A DNA stretch of 64,000 nucleotides from Sedimenticola sp. (GCA_011051655.1 DRKS01000008.1:1-64000), one strand, 5' to 3'. Shown: positions 9,058 to 22,300, numbered from the stretch's first letter. Translations and numbers: made by a program. Notes: generated from the sequence alone by a model not told the origin.

Positions 9058-9777
9058 TCAAGCGGACCAGGCCCGCCAGCGACGCCTGAGGGTGAAGAGC
9101 GCGCCAAGGCCGGCCAGCATCAGCGCGCCGAAGGCCGGCTCCGGAACCGCGCTGGCGACCTGGATATTGAAGCTTCCGTCCTGCCAAGATCCGCTTTGGA
9201 GACTGTACGTGTAAGGAACAGAATACAGACCGAAGGCAGTCGTGGGAAGGGCTTCGAACGCCAGCTTGATCTTGGCGAAGCCCTGAGTACCACCCGAGTA
9301 GTCTGTCGCCCGGATACCAAAGTACCCATTACTGGCATTGAAGGGATCGTAACTGAATCCCCACGGCCCACTGCTGCCAGCATAAAAAGTCCCAATCAGC
9401 GTAGTGAAATCTGCTCCATTGAATGAAGAAGTTGCCTCAAAATAGGCTCCTGCGTAACGCTGATACGATGCCATGCCTCCGTCGCTGGGGTCATCGTAAA
9501 TGGACAGCAGCCTGAATGCGGCAGGGACATTCAGCAACAGATCGAAGGACCCAGGTCCCGTAATGCCAAAATCGGCCGTGGCCGTCGTGGTACCCCCCGG
9601 TTCGACCGGGGGCGGATCGGAAATAGGCAACGCCTGCACCGGCAGGGAGCCGGCTATCAAAAACATGCCCACAAACGCACAAAACAGGGATCGGAGCATA
9701 ACATCCATCCGGTGGTGGAAATTGCGTTTCAATACGACGCTTGGGGTGGGATCAAACAAGGCTCTGGACGTTTTCAT
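9058..9777 (-). CDS. PEP-CTERM sorting domain protein
   Basis: A 239-residue exported protein. The C-terminus shows the complete PEP-CTERM sorting signal: VPEP at 211-214, a hydrophobic helix (AFGALMLAGLGALFTL) and an Arg cluster (RRRWRA). In this family the signal is recognised by an exosortase, which cleaves near the PEP motif. The body is a beta-rich domain of unknown role. The ATG at 9777 has AGGA nine bases upstream and gives a long n-region before the signal peptide core (LRSLFCAFVGMFLIAG). ATGs at 9708 and 9699 would give a more typical signal peptide. No exosortase gene lies in the window. The gene sits between the DUF3467 and GAF-HlyD genes; the duplicated start region begins 6 bp before its stop. 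Confidence 0.87.
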   Translation of the reverse strand: MKTSRALFDPTPSVVLKRNFHHRMDVMLRSLFCAFVGMFLIAGSLPVQALPISDPPPVEPGGTTTATADFGITGPGSFDLLLNVPAAFRLLSIYDDPSDGGMASYQRYAGAYFEATSSFNGADFTTLIGTFYAGSSGPWGFSYDPFNASNGYFGIRATDYSGGTQGFAKIKLAFEALPTTAFGLYSVPYTYSLQSGSWQDGSFNIQVASAVPEPAFGALMLAGLGALFTLRRRWRAWSA

Positions 9778-9927
9778 CTTTGTTGTTCCTGGGCAATTTT
9801 TCAGCTTCTGGATTTGTAAACAAAAAGTGCCACAAAGCCATCCGGCTGTAAATAAAACACCCCGCTTTGGCGACTTTTTTTCCTAACAGGCACAGGCTGT
9901 TACGCTTTTTTCCAGCCGCCCGTGAAA

Positions 9928-9943
9928 AGCCCCCATGGGGGCT
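9928..9943 (-). terminator. Candidate weak Rho-independent terminator after the DUF3467 gene
   Basis: AGCCCCCATGGGGGCT is a perfect 16-base palindrome, 49 bases past the DUF3467 stop. On the minus strand it is followed by TTTTC. The stem is strong but the loop is minimal and the T run short. It might partly separate the giant gene from the genes downstream. Confidence 0.4.
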
Positions 9944-9991
9944 GCCTCAAGCCACCGCCATGGGGCGCCCAATATGTTTCATTTTTCTCTT

Positions 9992-10324
9992 CTACCCTTC
10001 GAGTTTCCCATAGCGCGTTTCATGTTCTTCAATCAGGCGTATCATCATGTCCCTCAGCCGCTTTGCGGCATGGGGCGACATCACGATCCGGTGTTGCAAG
10101 GCAACCTCCAGGCGCTCGCGGTTCATGTCCCAGTTTTCGTTGACGCCGAAGTTGATCACCACCTCCTCGCGGGTGGATGAGCCATTGCAGACGTTGCAGT
10201 AGCTGCTCTTCAGGTCGCTGGTGTTGAAAGCAACCTGCGAGGCCCCGCGGGTGGCCTGCCGTGGTTTCGGCTTGGCCTTTTCCGGGCCTGTTTCGCCGTT
10301 GCTCTTGGTTTTCTTTTCACTCAT
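9992..10324 (-). CDS. DUF3467 domain protein
   Basis: A 110-residue soluble protein. The first 40 residues are Lys/Pro-rich and charged. The rest matches DUF3467: a YCNVCNGSSTREEVVINFG strand region followed by AKRLRDMMIRLIEEHETRYG helices. The biochemical role of DUF3467 is not known. The gene starts 31 bp after the giant gene's stop and is surely co-transcribed with it. Its position between a giant secreted protein and its probable export genes suggests a cytoplasmic chaperone or regulator; that is inference. The start is the ATG at 10324, because longer readings run back into the giant gene. Confidence 0.85.
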   Translation of the reverse strand: MSEKKTKSNGETGPEKAKPKPRQATRGASQVAFNTSDLKSSYCNVCNGSSTREEVVINFGVNENWDMNRERLEVALQHRIVMSPHAAKRLRDMMIRLIEEHETRYGKLEG

Positions 10325-10355
10325 GACTGTCGTTTCCGTTTCAGAGGTTTGATAT

Positions 10356-13300
10356 CTATGGGTTTGTGAACGGGATCCTGAATGCGCCCGCCGCTTCCGG
10401 GCTCTCCCGGCCCGCCGCATGTTTGAAGGCCGCGGCCGCATCTGGCCCCGCTCCGTGCATCAGTTCCACCCCGTCCGCCTCGAGCGAAAGAATCCCGATC
10501 CGGCCGAGACGCCGCCCGCGGCGGCCCTGCCTGATCTGCAGCGCCGCGAGCAGAACAACGCCGGCGGTGGAAGCGCCCGGGGCCGACTGAACCGTCACGG
10601 TCGCCCGCCCTTCGGCATCCTGCGCGAGATCGACCTCCACGCCCTCCGCAACCGGCGCGATGCCGGCCAGCGCCAGGGCATCGGGGTCGAAGCCGAGGCC
10701 GATGCGGATTTCCCCGACGCCCTCGATCCCGCTCATGACCAGCGGCAGCAGGCCGTCCGCCAGGAGATCCGGATCGATCAGCCCAGGCGCCTCCACCCCG
10801 GCGCCGAGCAGCGTTAGGTCGACGCGCAGTTCGGCCCGGTCGCCGTTCTGCTCCGCCTCCATGGCCGGTCCGGGCAGCGACACGGCCATGGCGGCTCCGA
10901 AGTCCAGTTCGGCGGCGTCGGCGCCTTCCCGGCCGCTGCCGCCATTGATCGAGACCACGCGCAGTTCCAGCCCGGCCTCTTGCAGCGCCACAACCGGATC
11001 CGCGCTGCTTTCGACCGCAAGCCGCAGAAGCTCGGCCACCGGGGCATCGTAGGCCTTGCCGAAGGTCAGGACCACCCGGAGGTTGCCGTCCTCCCGCAGC
11101 ACCCGGATCTGCGCATCCTCCGGCAGGTCCGCCCCCGGAAGGATGTCGCGGATCAGCACAGTCGGTGCGGCGCGGTGGATTTCGAGCACGATCTCCAGGA
11201 TCCCACCCGCGGCCTCCATGAGCAGCGGCAGTTCAAATGTGTGCGCCGCAGACAAGCCACCGGGCCGGCGGCCTGCGTGGATGAAGCCGAAGCCGCCGGA
11301 AGGCGCCACAGGGAGATTGGGGCTAAAGGACGGCGCGGAGACAAAGGAACTGGACCCAAAGGAACCGGAGCCAAAGGCCGGCGGAGCCGGAGGAGCTCCG
11401 AAGCTCAAGGGGGGCGGAGGATTGCCAAAACTCAGGGTGGCCGAGGAGGCGCCGAAGCCCGAAGTGGAAGCGAAGGGGTCGCCGCCGAACGGGAACACGG
11501 GCGGAGGAGGAGGCAGCGGCTGCACCGGTTCCGGGTGTGCGGTGTCGAAGGTCAGGGTGATACCGTCCGGAATATCGGGGATCAGCGGGCTGTCGAAACC
11601 GAAGAACTCGGAGCCGATGAGGGAGGCGTCCATCCCGGTGATCGCGCCGTCGAGGTTCACATCGGCGATCAGCAGCCCGTCGATGCCGGCCTGCCAGCCC
11701 GGGAGCGAGGTGTTCCCGGTCACATCGAGCACGTTCGCCATTGCGGCGTCGTCGTCGCTGAGGGCGCCGTCACCGTCGATATCGCCCACATAGCCGATCA
11801 GCAGCGTGAATTCCGCGGGGTCCTCCAGCGGATCGGGCGCCTCGCCGTTCACCTGCAGCACCTGGAGGCCGATGTCGCGCAGACCGCCGTAGGGGGCATC
11901 GTCCGCCACCGTGGCGAGCAGATTGAACAGGTCCATCGCGCCGGCCCGGGGCGGCGTCGGCAGGGTCACCGTAATCTGTCCGCCGAAGACCTGGACAGAG
12001 GCCCCCGCCGGGGCATCGGCGCCAAGTACCGCATCGACGGCGGTCAGGATGCCATCCGGATCGATCAGGCCGAATACGATGGAGGTCACCCCAGATCCAA
12101 CCGTAACGGAAACCGGCACGCCCCCGCCCGGCAGCGGCTGGCCTGGACCGGCCACCATGGGGCCGGCGGCGACCGAGACCGTTACGGAGGCCGTTGCGGC
12201 GACCACCTCCAGGCCGACCGTCAGGCGGCCCACCTTCCCGTCCGGATCGGTTGCGCTGATGATGACTTCAGCCGGGCCAATGTTTCCGGTGCTGTCACCG
12301 CTGATTTCACCCGTATCCGGGTCCACCGAAATCCAGCCGGGACCGGACACCTTGGCGAAGACGAGCTGTGCGGGATCACCATCGGGGTCGCTGACCTCGG
12401 GCAGGATCGACAGCGGATCGCCTTCGATGAGCGTCACCGGATCAATGGTGGCGAATACCGGCGGCGCCTGGACATCGACGCTGAAGGTCGTCTCATCCGA
12501 GAGGCCGCCGCCATCGGTCACGCGAACGGTGAAGCCCTGCTCACCCGCAAACCCGGTGCTGTCCCAGGTGACCGCACCGGTGAGCGGGTTCACGGCGGCG
12601 CCCGCCGGCCCGGTAACGAGTTCGAACGCCAATTCCCCTGGCGCCGCATCCACATCCGTCGCAACAAGCTGGACCTCGACCAGATCACCGGCGGTCACTG
12701 CCAGCGGATCGACATCGTCCAGAACCGGCTTGTCGTTCACCGCATTGACCTTGATGGTGACAGTGGCGACGCCGGAGTTGAATTCACCGTCGAACAGGCG
12801 GTAGGTGAAGGCATCCACGCCGTTTTGGTCCCCGGCCGGCGCATACTCGTACTCACCACCGCCCAGGGCAGTCAGCGCCCCCATGGCCGGACCGTCCAGG
12901 ATCTCGATGACCAGCGGATCACCCTCGGGATCCTCGTCATTGGTCAGCAGCGAAACAATCACCGGCGTGTCTTCGTCGGTCTCGGCGGCGTCATCCACGG
13001 CAATGGGCGCGGTATTGGTTGTCAGCCCGAGGAGGCGCACGTCATCGACAATGGCCGAGCTGTCGACCACGCCGAGCCCGATCAGGTCGAAGGACAGCGT
13101 CAGGGCATCCGGCAGGGTCAGGCCCTGGAACGGGACCGTGACGATCAGCCCGCCACCCTGCTCGACAATGCCGACGCCATCGGCGGCACGGCGCGTGCCA
13201 TCGGCCTGGATGTTGAGAAAGGCATCGGTCCGCGTCAGGCCGTCGATCCCGAGGACCGGCTCCAGCTTATCCGGATCCATCAGGGCGACCTCGAAGGCAT

Positions 13301-16300
13301 CGGGCGCCGCACCATCCGTTGCGTTCAGATCGAGCTCCTTGATGACGAACTGCAGGCCGGTTGCCCCGGCCGGCACCACGAAGGTCTGGCTGAGCCCGGT
13401 CATGTCGATGCGCTCTTCGGCCAGAACCGCCTCACCCGCGACAACCGACACGTCGCCGGTGCTCATCCAGCCGTTCAGACCGTCGTTGAACCTGCCGTTG
13501 GTGAAGGGGCCGGCGGCGCTGGACAGCACAGCCGGACCAACCCCTTGGACCTGGGCGGCGGGCTGCGCATTCCCAGTACCACCTGCCTGCGGATTGGACA
13601 GGACCGGCGTGCCTCCCGCGCCATTCGAAGTAGCACCCGGGTCAATCGAGAAATCCCCGACATCCGGTCCCGATGGCAGCCTGCGCATGCCGGCGTCGAT
13701 GACAGGCGTCATGACATAGCCGTTACCCGTGGGGTCAAGAAGATCCTGGAGACCCATCGCATTTCCGGACTCATGGAGCAGGACTGTCAACAGGTCGATC
13801 GAATCGGCCGCCTCGCCCGCAGAAGCCACGAACACGTGTTCGTCGTCGGTAGCCTCGAACTCGGAGGAATCAAGCGGAGTCGGATCGACAAACCAGCCAT
13901 TTCCGGCGGCATCCGGGTCGATGGTGATGACACCATTCTCATACCTCCCCAGTGCTGCGCCATCAAGATCCTCAACGCTGACAATCACGTTATCCAACAG
14001 GCTTTGGGCGCCCGGCACCAGGGCGCTGTCGATCCAGATGCCCTTGGCAACCTCGTAGAGGGCCTTGGCCGCATCCAGGGTAATGGTATCGGCACCCGAC
14101 CCCACGCTGGCTGCCGTTTGATTGGAACCGTTGCTGGTGAACTTGACGTTGTCGATGACCATCACCACTGACACGGCATTGGCCACGGCCTGAATGAACC
14201 CGAAGTTCGTGAAGTAACTTACTACTGCATCACTGAAGCCCTGGACAGGCGCCCTTTCGAGACCGGTATTGCGCAGAGTCAGGTTCGCCACCTTGCCCTT
14301 CACTTCATCGGGAATCTTGAACTTTGCAACCTGGGTCGAGAAGAAGCTTCGATCAAAGGTAAATCTGTCCCTTTCTTCAATGATGCCCGCATCGTTCTTG
14401 ACCAGCGCCTTGGCCCGATACCGGGAACCATCCGTCAAGGTGAAGATGGCCTCGGCCTGGACATCAGGGTTGGGATTGAACGGCAGGAAGGCGTCGAACT
14501 GCACGAAGTCCATGTTTTCGGGCACGTACAGGCGGTTGTGGGTCAGCTTGTCGATCTGGCCAACCCTGTTGAGCACGCCATCAAGTGCCTCGGCAAACAT
14601 CTCCGGCAAGTTGTAATTGTTGCCGCCGACCTCAAATTCGACTTCCGGAATGAAGGTCTTGAACAGCTCCTTGATCGCCTGGGTGCCGCCAAAGATGAGC
14701 CCATAATCGGGCTTGTTGTCGAGACCAAATACGTGGACGACGATGGCCTCCAGGTTCTTCTTGATATAATCGGTGTAGGCCTTTATCGCATCTGCCTTCG
14801 CCTTTGTGGAGGCAGCAATGGTATCGGCATTGGTGTTGTCAATCTGGCGGTCCAGTATCTTTACCAGGGACGGAGCATTGCCGGTGATATCAGCACTGTC
14901 CCCGATATAGGGCTTCAGAAAATCCTTCACATACGGGTCATCGGCGACCTTCTTCAGGGCCACATCGATAATGGCGGCCAGCTTGGTAATGATGACCTTG
15001 TCGTCGATGATGAACTGGGCCACGGCACTGGCATTGTCGGTGAGCGCGGATGCCGACATCAGGATATTGCCGTTATCGTCCTCAATTCTCTGATCGGCCC
15101 CCGTGCCAATGAGCTTGCCCTGGAGCTGGTCAGCAAAATCCTTGCGCGCCTTGTTGTCGATATCGGTCGGTGTCGCAAAATCATAAAGACCCGAAAGGTA
15201 CTTATCAGCCAGTTTCCCGAGCAGCATATCGATGACCGGTTTGATCACCCGCCCGAGCACGTCGAGGAACTCATAGGCGAGATTCTGATTGACGAGAAAC
15301 TTACCGGTTATATCCATGGGCCCATCGAGGCCCCAGCTACCAATATTGCGCCCACTGAAGAGGTCGAAGGTATAGGATATCCCTTCATCCACCGGGCCCT
15401 GGGCATCATCCGGACTGCCGTCGATTCCACCATGCATCGACCAGCCCGGAAGATCGTATTGCAGGGGGAACCGCCCAAGCTCCGGCGGAAGGTTCGGGAT
15501 CGCCTCGGCCACACCGGATGCACTGAGTTTCTTCGGACTGGTCGGCGTCGGGGAGTTTCCACCCCCACCAAGCAATTTCTCCTTCAACTCGGTAAGGCTT
15601 GTCGCCCCCTGGATACGCGCGGTATACACCGACTCGAGCAACCACTTGATGTAATCGGACATTGCGTGGCGGGTTCCGGCCTGGAAATCACCATTGAACA
15701 CGGTGGGGACAGGCTCGTACGACGAGCCCGGTGGCAGGACTGGCCGGTCTACCTCGGTGTTATCGTAGTCCAGCTTCGTCCGTTTTGTTGGATCGGGTTG
15801 AGGCCGAAGCGCTGGGTCACCCGCGACTGCGGAGAAATAGAAACCGGTCCCAACGGCCTCGTTACGGGTATTGTTGGTCCCACGTGTCACCGGGTTGACA
15901 TTGGCATTCTGGAAATATTGCTGGAAATACGACTTGACCTGGCTGAAGTCGCTCGAGAACGCGACCGGATCCACGCCGTACCATGGCCGCTTGTCAAACT
16001 TCTCCCCGAACAGATTGTTAAACAGATCAAGCCCTCGGCGGAAGAAAATACCGAGGACACTGTTTCCCTCAGAAGGGTCTTTTGCCGATCCGACAACCAG
16101 CCCCTCGTCACCGGCGGTACGGGGTATTGTCTGTCCGGCCACATACAGGGAATTGACATCCGCCGTCCCCAGGTACCAGTTGGTGATGCGGCCATGGGGC
16201 CCTGCACCCAGATCATCGTAGATGAACCCAGGCACCCCTGGAGGGGCAGTGAAATTGAGCTCGATATCCGGCTGGCCGATACCGTAAGCCGCCGTCGGCC

Positions 16301-19300
16301 GGTTTCCCGGGCCATCCTTGGATGTCGGTATGGGCGTTCCGTTTGGTGTCGTTACCTGGGTAAACTGAAGGCCAAAGATATCCGTCCAACTCGGGGCAGA
16401 GGATTCCTCCGCAGTCGTCTGGTAGTAATTGTCAGCAAAATCGACATTGGACCAGACTTGCACATTGGGATCCTTGAAATCGCCAAACTGGATCTGTCGC
16501 AGTTGCAGGCCGAGAATGCCGCCAAGATCCATGAAGATCTGCGCGCCCTGTTCCACAGCGTCCAGGACCCGGTAGGCGGTCCGCCCAACGGCAGGATTGA
16601 CGAAGCTCGTCGCCACCGCAGCGAACTTGGCCGCCTTGAGCCAGCTATTGAGGATCTTCTCGGCCTCGACGTTCAGCGTCTGTTGTTTGAAATCGTGCGG
16701 ATCCAGCGTCGTCATCTGGATGTCCATATCCATGGCCGGAAAGCGTGCCCCCAGGCGCTGGATGATCTCGGAGTTGACCGAGGTCCCGCGGCTGTGCCCG
16801 ACAAAATGGATTGGACTGTTCCAGACCTTGTCCGATTGCGTCGCCTCGTTGAAATCCACCAGGGCGGCAAAGAATGCATCGGCCGCCGCCTCTGAGAAAC
16901 CGCTGTCGGAGAGGTTGCTTTCACGGTACCAGTCCATTACCAGCGTAACCGCCTCGTCATTGGGCAATGAGGCAGGATTGACTGGCGAGCGCTCGATCCG
17001 GTAACCCTGCAGTCCGTTGGGATCGTACTTGTGGAATTTGCCGGTCTGCCGGTTGTAGACGAGGATGGTGCCGCCACCCGCGCCTTCGTTCAAAATGGTT
17101 GCATAGTCCAGCCATGCCGCGAGATTGGACTCGGACAACGCGGTATTGGCAAAGTCCGGCAGCAATCCAAACGGTTGGAAGCCATGAGTCAGAACCTGCA
17201 CCGTGGCGAACTCTCCCGGCGAGGTAATGACTTTGTCGGTCTCGAAACTGGCCGCCGCATAGGCAGAGCCACCGGGACGCTGCACCTCGATCCCCCAATA
17301 GTAGGTCTGGGATCCGGTCAGGACGCGCTGCAGGGCAGGATCAACCTCTATGATCACACCCTGCTTAGGATCGTCATTGTCGGTCAGGTCACCCCGATCC
17401 AGCTCACCCAGACGCTCGATGGCACCATCGGCTTTCAACTTGTAGCGATAACCCGACTCAAAGGCCCACGGTTGCTCACGCTTGGTATTGACCAGCCGCC
17501 ACGGGTGCCAGTCCGGCCCGCCAGTAGGCGCGCTATGGCGCCAGGCATTCCTTTCGCGATACGGGTCGGTATCAAAGAGTCCCTCTCCCGGTTTCTGGGT
17601 ACTGAGGAAGAGGTTCGCTTTCCAGGATGTCTGTCCCACCTTGGCGGGATCCAGTTGCACTTCGAATACCAGAGATTCCGCAGTGTCACCATGTACCTGT
17701 TTCTTCCCGCGCGGAGACAGCAGTTCTATACCGGTCTCGCTCTGGATGTCCAGTCCCCGCCCCCAGTAGGCGATATTGAGGCCGGGTTCATAGATCCCCT
17801 GACGGATAATGGGATCGCCGATACCGAACAGGCCCCGCTGGAGATCGACCGGCTTGGTCCGGTTTTTGCCCAGGTTGAATCCGTTCACTTCCCTGTCCGA
17901 GGCAATGATCAGGTTGTCCACGTTCATCGTGGTCAGTGAACCCGACCTCCGAAAATTGGCGAGGAGCTGCGTCCCGTCTGGCCTCAAGGCGATCTCGGTC
18001 AGGTACTGGTCCGGGATCGGGCTGGTCGAACCAACATGTGCAGCCGCACCATATTCGTAGGGCTTGCCAAGTTGGTCCCATTCCTCCCGCCTCATGTTAA
18101 AGGGATTCCGGATCAGGCCGACTTTGTTGCCCAATTCATGTAAAGCCTCGATATAGTAGGGTATCAGGCTATCCGAATAGGTCAGGTAACGCGACAGGTC
18201 GTAATCGGCAACAAAGGCATAGCTAAGATCCGGCATGAGCGCGACCCCGGCCGGATAACGGATATCGAGGTCATAGCGCTGCTGGCTGGAGGGGACATAC
18301 TGGTCGATAACGATAGTCGTAAGGTAAAGAGGAAGAATGAACGGTTCATACCTGACACCGATCTCCTCCTTGTTGAGCTGGAGCGGCATAACCAGGAGCT
18401 GCTCGCTACCCTCCGTGTTGGAAGGCAACCTGGTGCGAATGGCGCTGTAGGCATCGGGATCTTCATTGAGGACGTTGATCGTATAGAAGCCCCTCTTGTA
18501 GTCACCACGAGCAGTAAATACGAGCTTGCTGGAATCGCCCGAAGCGGCCTCTATATCGAAGGGATCCTTGCCGCCGTTCAGCGTCCCGATGACCTGCAGG
18601 TAATTGGTCGGCCCGCTGTTTCCCTGTGGGGCCGTTTCCGGGTCCACGTTGATCACGAAGATCTTGCCCTCGGTACGGCCACCGCGTGCCCAGCCATCCG
18701 GCCCGAACATGCCACTGTAAGGGACAGCAACATAGAGTTTCTTGCCATCGGCATCAAGCTCGATATCGTTGATCTTGCCCCCCGTGAGTTCAGCGGCACT
18801 GGCCGGAATCGGCAAGGCAATCTCTCTTACGCTGAGATATTGGTTGGACGATTGGTCCAGATCGACCATGTGAATCTTTCCGGTACCCGCCGCGTACAGG
18901 TAACGGCCATCGTTGCTTAGCGCGAGTGAGGTGACCATGCCGCCGGGGACTTTTATTATGTTGACGCCAGGGGCATCAGGATTCACGTCATACTGCTTGA
19001 GCGTCAGCATGTCGACCACGGCAATGCCCTTCCTGTGGGCCACATAGGCCGCCGACAGATCGGGCGCCATGATGATTTGCTGCGGCCAACCCCGTAATGG
19101 CACACCACCATCATCGAGAAAGATTTCCTTTACGACGGCATCGGGTTGCCCACCAGGCCCGCCAAGCCCGGCCGCCGCGATATCGAACACCTGCACCATG
19201 GTATCGCCGTAGTGCGCAGGGTCCTCCGAGGAACCACCGACGATACCGTAGCCCTGGGTATTGGCAATGGAAAATTCGACCGAACTCTCCGGCAGGAGTG

Positions 19301-22300
19301 GCATTGGAGCCCAACCGCCGATATTTCCGGGCTGCATTCCATCGGGAGCCCTCTGGAATGTAATCTGGGCCTTGGTGGCAAGAATGGTGTTTGGCACATC
19401 CAGCGCAATAACCGCCCCCTGTTCCCCGGGTGTCTCCGATATCACCTGGAAGTCAATCCCGGGCACATACTCGGTATAATCGCCTATCCTGAATTCCACC
19501 CGGCTATCGCTCAATTCGGTGCCAAAACCGGGGCCGGTGGCAGGATCCCGGTAGAGATTCACGCCCGAGATGACGAGCTGAGTGTTGCCGTCAGGCGTGC
19601 GCTGGACATCGACATCGATAATCCCCGGCGGTTCTCCCGGCGCCGCCAGGTAAGGTTCGTCCGGAAGGCTGGCCTCGAGGTTGATCCGGCCATTTGTACC
19701 AACGACGTTCACGTCGAGCCGTTGTTGGGACCAGTCCCGGCCCTCAAGGAAATTCTGGTAGATGTCTATACGCTGCTGGCCCGGCGACATCTTGAAGAAA
19801 GCATAAGTGGCACCCGCGGCGATGCTCAATCCCGCCAACGCTCCGGGCAGGCCGCCGACTGCAAGACCGATACCCATACCAGCCACGACAGCAACCATGC
19901 CCCGAGCCAGGGTCGCCGCATAGAGCGAGGCATCCTGCAACGGCTGGTTGGCCCTGGCGACAAGGTAGTTGCCACGGTCACTCAGGCCGGGGAAAGGCGG
20001 CGATGCCGTGCGCGCAACACCGTCAGCGCCAACCCTGCCGCTGTCAACCAGGCGCCATATCTTGCCATACTGGCCATTTGTCTGAACCGTAAAGTCGTCC
20101 TGGATGAAGAAGAACACCTCTTCTCCTTCGGAAGCAATCCCCGGGGCCACAGGTGCTGCCAGTTGGAAGGTGCCATCGATCTCGCCGCCGACCACGTCCA
20201 CCGCCACACCACCGATGAAATCAAAATCGGGCGGTACCGGGATTTCAAGATCATTTTCCGAGAGCGTGTTGATCGAAACAGTGGGGGTCTCACCGCTGAT
20301 CACGCCCCTCCCGAAGGTGACCTCTACACCATCGGCATTTCGCAATGCCCCCCCCTCTTCTCCGATCTGGGCCTCGTCCCCGATAACAGGCGGTTTGACC
20401 GTAACATCAATGACCTCTTCGGCACCGCGATAGATGACCGTCACGTTAGTCGTACCCTCGCCCACCGAGTGAATCAACCCGTCGTCATCCACTGTCACGA
20501 TGTCGGTATTACCCGACACATAGACGACGCCATCCTCGGCCCCCTTTACGTAGCGCGTGCCAATCGTGCCGACTTCTGTGACAACCTGGCGGGTGCCTCC
20601 TTCAGGAACGATAGTCACGGCATCGGGATAGGCATCGATCCCGAAGATCCGCGCAATTCCGCCAAGGCCGTCCGTCGGGAAACCAACCGATGCCGCTGTC
20701 GCCGCCGCAATGCTGCCTCGCGCTGCCTGGATATAGGTGTCACCATCGTCCACCGCCGTAATAAGGCCGTTCTGGCTTACCTTGACAACGCCGGGGTTGT
20801 CGCTGATGACATCCACATAATCAAAAGGCAAAACGACATCGGCCTGATCCTCAAACTGTCCGACCACGACCAGTTCGCCCACCTCGCCGGGGTTTTCGAA
20901 ATTGAACTCACGCATCAGAAATTGCATGGAGGTCAGGTCAGCATCAGAGACCTCCACATCAAGCGTAATCTCGCCGGTGGCGCTGAACCCGTCGTCGGCC
21001 ACCAACGTAAGCGATCCGACACCCGAGAATCCGGCCTCGGGGCGAATGCGGATAAACTCGCCATCGGCGGAGAAGCTCGCCGAGACATTGTCGGCAGACA
21101 CCACTCTGAAGAACACCTGGTCGCCATCCTGATCCTCGGCGATCTCGTCCAGTTCAACCAGAACCGGCAGTTCCTCGTGGGTAAAGACCTCCGGCAGCAG
21201 CGTGGCAACGGTCGGTACCGCATTCCTGGTAAGTCCAAAATTGGCATTTAGGATCTGCCTGTCCTGCCCGTCTACCATGCCTTCTCCGGTGATATCGGTC
21301 CCGGCCCCGGCGGCGGTCAGCAATCCGCTGTCAACGCCGTCCACGGCACCGTCACCGTTGAGGTCAGCAGCCGCGGAAATCAGCATTTCAACATTGTCCG
21401 GCGCATCGACATCAAGGCGGAAGAAGCCGGGATCATCGATGGCGAACAGCGCCACGGTCCGGCCTCCGAAACGCACGAGGCTGAGGGGAGCCGCATTATC
21501 GAGTATGGGAGTTGCAGTCTCGGAGGACAATTCAATCCGCAGTATCAACCGGTCGGAGGCGGTGCTGAAAATCTCGCTTTCACGGATCGTAAGGGAATAG
21601 GAGACCGTCTGATCCGCACCGGGCACGGCAACCGTTCGCCCGGTGAACTGGTTCAGACCGCCAAGATCCTCGGTGATCGGGCGTTTGGTGACCGCACCGT
21701 CCGAACCATACTCAATCGTCCACCCCGTTCCGCCGATTTCAGCCAGGACCGTGAGTCCGTCTGCACCATACCCGTAGCGCGCCCCCTTGCCCGTTTCGAG
21801 GTCACGCACCCCAATGAGTCGTCCAGCATCATCATAGGTATAGACAGTGCTCTGGCCATCAGGCGTGGTTGCCCGGATGATTCTCCCCGCATCATCGCGC
21901 AGAAAGCTCAACACGTCGCCGGTTGTCGATGTCACTCCGCTGTCACCGACAAACAAGCGTTCTCCTCCCACACGCATTTCTTGCACTTCACCCGATGAAT
22001 CCAGCACGTAGACGACGCCCTCGGGAGATGCCAGTTCAAACGGGACCTGCCCGCCAACCAGTGGATCGGTCGGGTTATAGGGCAACCCATCCTCGGAGGT
22101 AAAATACTGGCCGCCGGACTTACGCAGAAGGGTCTTGACGGAATTCAATACCCAACCGCTGTCATTATCGGCCTGCCAGGCCGGCTGATAAAAGGTAAGA
22201 CTTCCGACTTCCTCATTTTCGGGCTGAAAGGTGAATCCCATGCGCTCACCGGTCGGCACCGTCAGGTAAAGCCGGTCACCAACCCGCAGGGGGTTGAAAA

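Noticed and set aside
9820-9905. Sigma-54-like site (TGGCAC near 9827-9832, minus strand) and inverted repeat AACAG-N7-CTGTT (9885-9901) upstream of the PEP-CTERM gene
   Set aside because: The -24-like half is present but the -12 GC element is missing, and five-base arms are too short to call an operator.
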